This document shows positions 5,553-9,901 of a DNA stretch of 9,901 nucleotides, in pieces. Each line of letters opens with the position of its first letter. Position 1 is the stretch's first letter. Origin of the DNA: Lentisphaerota bacterium. Its GTDB lineage: Bacteria; Verrucomicrobiota; Kiritimatiellia; RFP12; UBA1067. The notes beneath the pieces are model-generated. The model ran no database searches. It was not told the DNA's origin and was given only the letters and a program-made list of their open reading frames with translations. The DNA is taken from positions 1 through 9,901 of the forward strand of contig JALHET010000085.1 of the NCBI GenBank assembly GCA_022839525.1. The letters run 5' to 3'. The position numbers were made by a program, and so were the translations under genes.

Positions 5553-6527
5553 ATGGAAATGCCTGTATCGAGTCTCACCGGACTCACACTGAAAGACCTG
5601 CTGGATGCGGGTCTTCACTTCGGCCACCAGACGAAACGCTGGAACCCCAAAATGAAGCGCTATATTTTCGACAAGCGCAATGGGATCCATATCATCGACC
5701 TCACGCAAACCATCACCCTCATTGACGAAGCCGCAGCGTTCTTGCGCGACATCGCCCTGAGTGGAAAGAAGATCTTGTTTGTGGCCACTAAGAAACAGGC
5801 GCAGGAAGTCACCCGCGAAGCGGCCGTCGCGTGCGGGCAGCACCACATGACTGAACGGTGGCTGGGCGGAACGCTCACCAATAACCAGACGATCCGCAAG
5901 AGCATCAAACGCATGCGCCAGATCGAAGCCATGGGACGCAATAACAACGGCGTGCTCTCGGTTCACAAAAAAGAGGCCTCCAGCCTCCGCCGCGAGTTGG
6001 AGAAGCTTCAGAAGAACTTGGGCGGCATCGCGGACATGGACGGTAAGCCCGGCGCCATTTTCATCGTCGATATCTGCCGCGAGTCGAACGCCGTTAAAGA
6101 GGCAGCCCGTCTCGGCATTCCGATGGTCGCCATCGTGGATACCAATGCCGATCCGGACCCGATCGAGTACGTGATTCCGGGCAACGATGATGCCGTCCGC
6201 GGCATTAAGGTGATCGCCGACGCATTCGCGAAGGTCATCAAGGAAGCGAACGACGAGTATTCCCGCATCGCCGCCGAGCGGCAGCAGCAGAAGGAGGCCG
6301 AACAGGCCAGCCAGGAAGCGCAAGAGCGCGCCGCCCGCAAGACCCGTAAAGAAGCGGCCGCCGAAGGAGCCGCCAAGGCGAAGGCTAAGTTGACCGAGAC
6401 CCGCAAACGTGCCGCCAAGGCCGCCAAAGACGCGGTAGATGCCAAAGCCGCCTCCGTCGAGGTCGCGCCCGCGGTTTCCGCCGAAACGCCGGCCGATCCT
6501 GCACCGGAAACGCCGGCCGCCGAGTAA
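5553..6527 (+). CDS. rpsB: 30S ribosomal protein S2 with long C-terminal extension
   Basis: Small-subunit protein joining late in 30S assembly; with bS1 it is needed for mRNA binding. ATG5553 follows GAAGG (5541-5545). The S2 core spans residues 1 to about 230: LLDAGLHFGHQTKRWNPKM (16-34), the HIIDLTQT segment, RWLGGTLTNNQTIRKSI, and the IVDTNADPDPIEYVIPGNDDA signature (Asn198). At 324 aa it is about 80 residues longer than the E. coli protein (241 aa). The extra tail from about 230 is Ala/Lys/Glu/Arg-rich and probably a long charged helix (repeated AA-RK and AKAKA patterns), then an acidic Pro/Ala end with two APxxxPA/ETPA-like segments. Extended S2 tails occur in several phyla. The gene is followed by tsf, the common order. 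Confidence 0.96.
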   Translation: MEMPVSSLTGLTLKDLLDAGLHFGHQTKRWNPKMKRYIFDKRNGIHIIDLTQTITLIDEAAAFLRDIALSGKKILFVATKKQAQEVTREAAVACGQHHMTERWLGGTLTNNQTIRKSIKRMRQIEAMGRNNNGVLSVHKKEASSLRRELEKLQKNLGGIADMDGKPGAIFIVDICRESNAVKEAARLGIPMVAIVDTNADPDPIEYVIPGNDDAVRGIKVIADAFAKVIKEANDEYSRIAAERQQQKEAEQASQEAQERAARKTRKEAAAEGAAKAKAKLTETRKRAAKAAKDAVDAKAASVEVAPAVSAETPADPAPETPAAE

Positions 6528-6536
6528 ACCACAACC

Positions 6537-6570
6537 GCCAGGCCTGTGCGCCGTGCGCGACACGCCTGGC
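6537..6570 (+). promoter_or_regulatory. Hairpin in the rpsB-tsf intergenic region
   Basis: GCCAGGC (6537-6543) pairs with GCCTGGC (6564-6570); inside it, after a C-C mismatch, TGTGCGC pairs with GCGC-ACA around a CGT loop with one bulged G. This gives about 14 bp in a 34-nt hairpin, starting 10 nt after the rpsB stop. No proper U tract follows, so it is more likely a processing, stability or partial-termination element between S2 and EF-Ts than a full terminator. Confidence 0.5.
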
Positions 6571-6608
6571 CATGTCTTCACTTTCTAACGTTTAAAAAGG
6601 AGTTCACC

Positions 6609-7454
6609 ATGGCAGATATCACCGTTGCCGCAATCAACGATCTCCGCCAGCGTACAAACGCCGGCATGATGGATTGCAAGAAAGCCCTGATCGATACCCA
6701 AGGCGATTTGGACGCCGCCATCAAAATACTGCGGGAAAAAGGTTTGGCGATTCAGGTCAAGCGTGCCGACAAGGAGTCGAAAGAGGGAACCATCAAGGCC
6801 ATCGCCTCGGAGGACGGTAAGACGATCGGCATGGCTGAGGTCAACACGGAAACCGATTTCGTGGCCAAGACCGACAACTTTAAGAACTTTGCTGAGGCCG
6901 TGACCCGTCAGGTGCTCGCGGGCGTCGAGGATCTCGGGGATGCCATGAAAGAGGAGCTGATGACCATCGTTTCTCAGACCGGTGAAAACGTGAAAATCCG
7001 GCGTACCGCCCGCTATGTGCTGAGCGGCAACGGCCAGATCGCCTCCTACATCCATATGGGGGGCAAGGTCGGCGTGCTGGTCGAAGTCGGTTGCGGCAAG
7101 CCCGAAACCGCCGCAAGCGAGGCGTTCGGCGAGTTGGTTCACGACCTGACTCTGCAAATCGCCGCCGCCGCGCCGCGCTGGTGCACGCCCGACGAGGTTC
7201 CCGCCGAGGTGGTCGAGGCGGAGAAGGACATCTACCGCAACCAACTCGCGGAACAAAAAAAGCCAGCCAACATCGTCGAGAACATTCTCAAGGGCAAGAT
7301 CCAGAAGTTCTACTCGGACGTCTGCCTGATCCACCAGCCCTTCGTCAAGGAACCCAAACAGTCGGTCGCCGATGTTATGAACGCCTGCGCGAAAGCCACT
7401 GGGGATACCCTCACGGTCAAGCGGTTCGTCCGGTTCCAGCTCGGTGCCTCTTAA
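6609..7454 (+). CDS. tsf: Elongation factor Ts
   Basis: Guanine-nucleotide exchange factor that releases GDP from EF-Tu in the cytoplasm. ATG6609 is chosen because AAAAAGGAG ends 6 nt upstream and the protein then starts with the family N-terminus; an upstream ATG at 6546 in the same frame lies in the intergenic hairpin and is rejected. It has 281 aa (E. coli 283). The N-terminal UBA-like domain holds RQRTNAGMMDCKKAL (13-27), and the EF-Tu-contacting TDFVAK motif is at 82-87. The core continues through APRWCTPDEVP and the coiled-coil part, where the LAEQKKPANIVENILKGKI segment and the QPFVKEPKQSVADV segment are typical. pyrH, a frequent neighbour, does not follow; a terminator does. Confidence 0.96.
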   Translation: MADITVAAINDLRQRTNAGMMDCKKALIDTQGDLDAAIKILREKGLAIQVKRADKESKEGTIKAIASEDGKTIGMAEVNTETDFVAKTDNFKNFAEAVTRQVLAGVEDLGDAMKEELMTIVSQTGENVKIRRTARYVLSGNGQIASYIHMGGKVGVLVEVGCGKPETAASEAFGELVHDLTLQIAAAAPRWCTPDEVPAEVVEAEKDIYRNQLAEQKKPANIVENILKGKIQKFYSDVCLIHQPFVKEPKQSVADVMNACAKATGDTLTVKRFVRFQLGAS

Positions 7455-7481
7455 ACCTGGGGCGCTCCTCATATCAAACAG

Positions 7482-7511
7482 GAAAGGCCGGGGCATCCGC
7501 TCCGGCCTTTC
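7482..7511 (+). terminator. Intrinsic terminator after tsf
   Basis: GAAAGGCCGG (7482-7491) pairs perfectly with CCGGCCTTTC (7502-7511), extended inward by a G-U and a G-C pair to 12 bp around a 6-nt loop. The U-rich part (CCTTTCTGTT) is short and partly within the stem. It lies 27 nt after the tsf stop and separates the ribosomal operon from proBA. Confidence 0.75.
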
Positions 7512-7545
7512 TGTTCGGCGCAGGCCGCTTGCTTTCCCCCACGGC

Positions 7546-7576
7546 TTCCACTAAACTGTTTCCCGTTATTTATAAC
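7546..7576 (+). promoter_or_regulatory. Possible promoter of proB
   Basis: TATAAC (7571-7576) is a good -10 (five of six) placed 27 nt before the proB ATG, after the tsf terminator, where a promoter is expected. The best -35 candidate, TTCCAC at 7546-7551 with 19-nt spacing, is poor, so only the -10 is really supported. Confidence 0.35.
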
Positions 7577-7603
7577 TGTGCAAACCGTCTCTGTGTAACC
7601 TGT

Positions 7604-8410
7604 ATGAATGCTGAACACCGTTACCGCGAATTTCTGCCGGAAGCCCGGCGCATCGTTGTGAAAATCGGCACCCGGGTCATCGCCCAAACTTCGGGGCGTC
7701 CCGACATGAAACCGCTGAAAAGCCTGGTCAGGCAGGTCGCCGCATTGCACCGCAAAGGGTATGAAATCCTGATCGTTTCCTCCGGCGCGGTCGGCGCGGG
7801 TGTCGAGGCTCTTGGCATGAAGGCCCGCCCAACCACCGTCCCCGATCTTCAGATGTGTGCAGCGGTGGGACAAGCGCGCCTTATGTCCCATTACGAAGCC
7901 CTGTTCGACGTCGAGAAAATCACCGTCGGCCAAGTTCTCCTCACCCATGCCGATTTTCAGCACCGCATCCGTTTCGCCAACGCCAAGCGCACCATGGAGC
8001 ACATGATCCGGCATGCCGTCATCCCCATCATCAACGAAAACGATGTCGTGGCCGACGAGGAGATCAAGGCGGGGCTCTCCCTCGGCGACAACGACTACCT
8101 TGCTGCCCTTGTCGTGAAACTCGCACGTGCCGACGTCCTCGTGATTCTCAGCACCGTCGATGGCGTGTTGGACGCACACGGCAAACGCATCCACTGCATC
8201 GAGAACCTGAACGAGGCGTTCGCGCTCGTCACGCCCCCCAAGACCGGCGGCCTTTCAAAAGGCGGCATGGATTCCAAGTTGCGCGCAGCCCAAATCGCGG
8301 TCAAGACCGGCTGCAGCGTGGTGATCGCCTACGGACGCGGCAAGAACGTGTTGACGGATGTGATGGCTGGCAAGGATACCGGTACACTCATCCTCAGCAG
8401 TGCCCTCTGA
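7604..8410 (+). CDS. proB: Glutamate 5-kinase (kinase domain only)
   Basis: ATP-dependent phosphorylation of glutamate to gamma-glutamyl phosphate, the first and usually feedback-controlled step of proline synthesis. Amino-acid-kinase fold: Lys20 in VVKIGTRV, SSGAVGAG (59-66), AAVGQARLMSHY, VGQVLLTHADF, INENDVVADEE (143-153), LGDNDYLAALV (160-170), VILSTVDGVLD and the GGMDSKLRAAQIA segment. The frame ends at residue 268 right after the kinase domain. The C-terminal PUA domain of the 367-aa E. coli enzyme is missing; PUA-less ProB is known in other bacteria. ATG7604 is the first sensible start after the tsf terminator. The same frame is open upstream through tsf but encodes nothing there. No SD is visible. 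proA follows after 37 nt. Confidence 0.94.
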   Translation: MNAEHRYREFLPEARRIVVKIGTRVIAQTSGRPDMKPLKSLVRQVAALHRKGYEILIVSSGAVGAGVEALGMKARPTTVPDLQMCAAVGQARLMSHYEALFDVEKITVGQVLLTHADFQHRIRFANAKRTMEHMIRHAVIPIINENDVVADEEIKAGLSLGDNDYLAALVVKLARADVLVILSTVDGVLDAHGKRIHCIENLNEAFALVTPPKTGGLSKGGMDSKLRAAQIAVKTGCSVVIAYGRGKNVLTDVMAGKDTGTLILSSAL

Positions 8411-8447
8411 AAAAAAGGAGCAGTTGGGAACTAACTTCTGACGGACT

Positions 8448-9701
8448 ATGAACCTCCACGAAACAATCCGGCTCATTGGCGACCAGGCGCTCACGGCGTC
8501 GCGTAAAATGACCCGCCTTTCGACCAAAAAAAAGAACGCCATCCTGAACGCCATGGCCGATGCCATCGACCAGCAGCGCGGCCTCATCAAAGAAGCGAAC
8601 AGTCGGGATCTCGCGTTGGGCAGATCCAATGGCCTGTCGGCCGCCATGCTTGACCGTTTGACGCTTACAGACGCCCGGATCGGGAACATGATCAAAGGCA
8701 TCCGTGATGTCGCCCTGTTGCCCGATCCGGTCGGCAAGAAAATCTGGAAATGCACGCGCCCCAACGGTCTGGTGATCGAAAAGAAACGTGTGCCGCTGGG
8801 CGTCATCGCCATCATCTACGAATCGCGTCCAAACGTCACGTCCGACGCGGCCGTGCTCTGCATCAAGACCTCCAATGCCGTCGTCCTGCGCGGCGGCAAA
8901 GAGGCCTTCCATTCCAATCTCGCCATCGCCCGTGCCCTGCAAGAAGGCGGGGCGGGCGCGGGTTTGCCCAACCACGCCTTGCAGTTCATCGAGACCCTCG
9001 ACCGCGAGGCCGTGCGGGAACTGGTGCAACTGGAGAACCGCGTGGATGTCGTCATTCCGCGCGGGGGAGAGTCCCTGATCCGCGCCGTGGTCGAAAACGC
9101 GCGCGTTCCCGTGCTCAAGCACTATAAAGGGGTCTGTCACGTTTTCGTCGATGCCTCCGCCGATCTGGATAACGCCCTCGCCATCGCCGAGAATGCAAAG
9201 TGCCAACGGCCCGGCGTTTGCAACGCCATGGAAACACTCCTTGTGCATCAGGATGCCGCCTCCGCCTTCCTGCCGGCGCTCGGCATGCTGGCTGCCCGGC
9301 GGAAGGTGGAACTGCGCGGATGCAAAGCCACCCGTGCGATCCTGCCCGCCTGTAAACCCGCCACCGAAGAGGACTGGACAGCCGAGTATCTTGACCTGAC
9401 CCTCTCCGTGCGCGTTGTGAAGGATATCAAGGCCGCCATCGAACACATCAACACCTACAGCTCACATCATTCCGACGCGATCATAACCTCAGACGCACGC
9501 AACGCCAAAAAGTTCCTGAAAGAGGTCGACTCGGCGGCGGTATACGTCAACGCATCCACCCGGTTCACGGACGGCGGCGAGTTCGGCATGGGTGCGGAGA
9601 TGGGCATCAGCACCGACAAGCTCCATGCCCGCGGGCCGATGGGGCTTGAAGAACTGACGACCTACAAGTACCTCGTCAGCGGCACCGGACAGATCCGTTG
9701 A
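8448..9701 (+). CDS. proA: Gamma-glutamyl phosphate reductase
   Basis: NADPH-dependent reduction of gamma-glutamyl phosphate to glutamate 5-semialdehyde, the second step of proline synthesis; ProA takes the labile product of ProB directly. 417 aa, the same as E. coli. Aldehyde-dehydrogenase fold with the RVPLGVIAIIYESRPNVTSD segment, SNAVVLRGGKEA, the VDVVIPRGGESLI segment, the KHYKGVCHVFVD segment, the catalytic Cys258 in QRPGVCNAMETLLVH, and C-terminal VNASTRFTDGGEFGMGAEMGIST followed by RGPMGLEELTTYKY. An in-frame stop at 8439-8441 fixes the start no further upstream than 8442, so ATG8448 is used. It has no SD at normal distance; an A-rich GGAG at 8417-8420 is 27 nt away. Operon with proB and probably with the next gene. 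Confidence 0.97.
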   Translation: MNLHETIRLIGDQALTASRKMTRLSTKKKNAILNAMADAIDQQRGLIKEANSRDLALGRSNGLSAAMLDRLTLTDARIGNMIKGIRDVALLPDPVGKKIWKCTRPNGLVIEKKRVPLGVIAIIYESRPNVTSDAAVLCIKTSNAVVLRGGKEAFHSNLAIARALQEGGAGAGLPNHALQFIETLDREAVRELVQLENRVDVVIPRGGESLIRAVVENARVPVLKHYKGVCHVFVDASADLDNALAIAENAKCQRPGVCNAMETLLVHQDAASAFLPALGMLAARRKVELRGCKATRAILPACKPATEEDWTAEYLDLTLSVRVVKDIKAAIEHINTYSSHHSDAIITSDARNAKKFLKEVDSAAVYVNASTRFTDGGEFGMGAEMGISTDKLHARGPMGLEELTTYKYLVSGTGQIR

Positions 9702-9711
9702 CCAGACACGT

Positions 9712-9901
9712 ATGAAGCACACATCCAAACCCCAGTCCGACAAACTTGAAGCGCTGATCAAAACCATCTCCCGCGCGGAGAGCGTCTTGATCACCGGACA
9801 CGTCCGTCCTGACGGTGACTCGCTCGGATCCATGATCGCCTTGGCGCACTTGCTCAACCGCGCGAGCATCAAAGCCGTCGCCACCGCCGAACGCGGCGGC
9901 C
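9712..9901 (+). CDS. DHH-family phosphoesterase (NrnA-like), N-terminal part
   Basis: A frame from ATG9712 runs to the window end without a stop (63 complete codons). It carries GHVRPDGDSLGSMIALAHLL, the N-terminal metal-binding HxxPDGDxxGS motif of DHH/DHHA1 phosphoesterases, at about residue 30. That motif with a short preceding helix is typical of the nanoRNase/pAp-phosphatase group (NrnA), which degrades short oligoribonucleotides and pAp. RecJ-like or other DHH proteins cannot be excluded without the C-terminus. It begins 10 nt after proA, without a clear SD, so it is probably co-transcribed. The gene is cut by the window edge. Confidence 0.82.
   Translation, partial: MKHTSKPQSDKLEALIKTISRAESVLITGHVRPDGDSLGSMIALAHLLNRASIKAVATAERGG

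Noticed and set aside
5254..5725. Small + strand open frames in the rplS-rpsB gap
   Set aside because: They overlap promoter and leader structures or run into rpsB in another frame, lack SD sites and show no family features.
6546..6608. Upstream ATG start for tsf
   Set aside because: It lies inside the intergenic hairpin. ATG6609 has the SD and the conserved N-terminus.
7091..7603. N-terminal extension of ProB upstream of 7604
   Set aside because: It overlaps the end of tsf and the terminator and encodes no family sequence. The kinase fold begins right after Met at 7604.

Overview
This is a GC-rich, gene-dense bacterial chromosomal window carrying housekeeping genes. Apart from one tRNA, every gene is on the + strand. 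The order rpsP-trmD-rplS without rimM, sigma70-type promoters with recognisable Shine-Dalgarno (SD) sites, and the look of the ribosomal proteins would fit a member of the PVC group (Verrucomicrobiota/Kiritimatiellota-like). That placement is inferred from memory of gene order and was not tested with a tree.

Layout. (1) 1-268: a tRNA-Pro(GGG) gene on the - strand with its own promoter and a strong intrinsic terminator. (2) 313-559: a divergent + strand promoter and a leader of about 210 nt before ilvB. The leader holds a possible 33-codon peptide rich in Val/Leu/Ile that begins at the predicted transcription start, a strong intrinsic terminator at 494-525, and alternative pairings expected of a ribosome-mediated attenuator. 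(3) 560-3791: ilvB, ilvN and aroE. ilvB (acetolactate synthase large subunit) is broken twice: a short out-of-frame deletion removes the ThDP/Mg-binding GDG motif, and a perfect 89-bp tandem duplication shifts frame again. ilvN and aroE are intact. (4) 3893-5257: rpsP, trmD and rplS, a translation/tRNA-modification operon. (5) 5258-5552: a 295-nt gap with an inverted repeat, the likely rpsB promoter and a structured rpsB leader. (6) 5553-7511: rpsB (with a long charged Ala-rich tail), tsf and a terminator. (7) 7604-9901: proB (kinase domain only), proA and the start of a DHH-family phosphoesterase gene cut by the window edge.

The genes cover branched-chain amino acid synthesis (IlvBN), shikimate synthesis (AroE), ribosome and tRNA maturation (S16, TrmD, L19, S2, EF-Ts) and the first two steps of proline synthesis (ProB, ProA). 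No mobile element, CRISPR array or defence system is visible. The two points that most deserve checking are the candidate ilv attenuator and the doubly disrupted ilvB just behind it.
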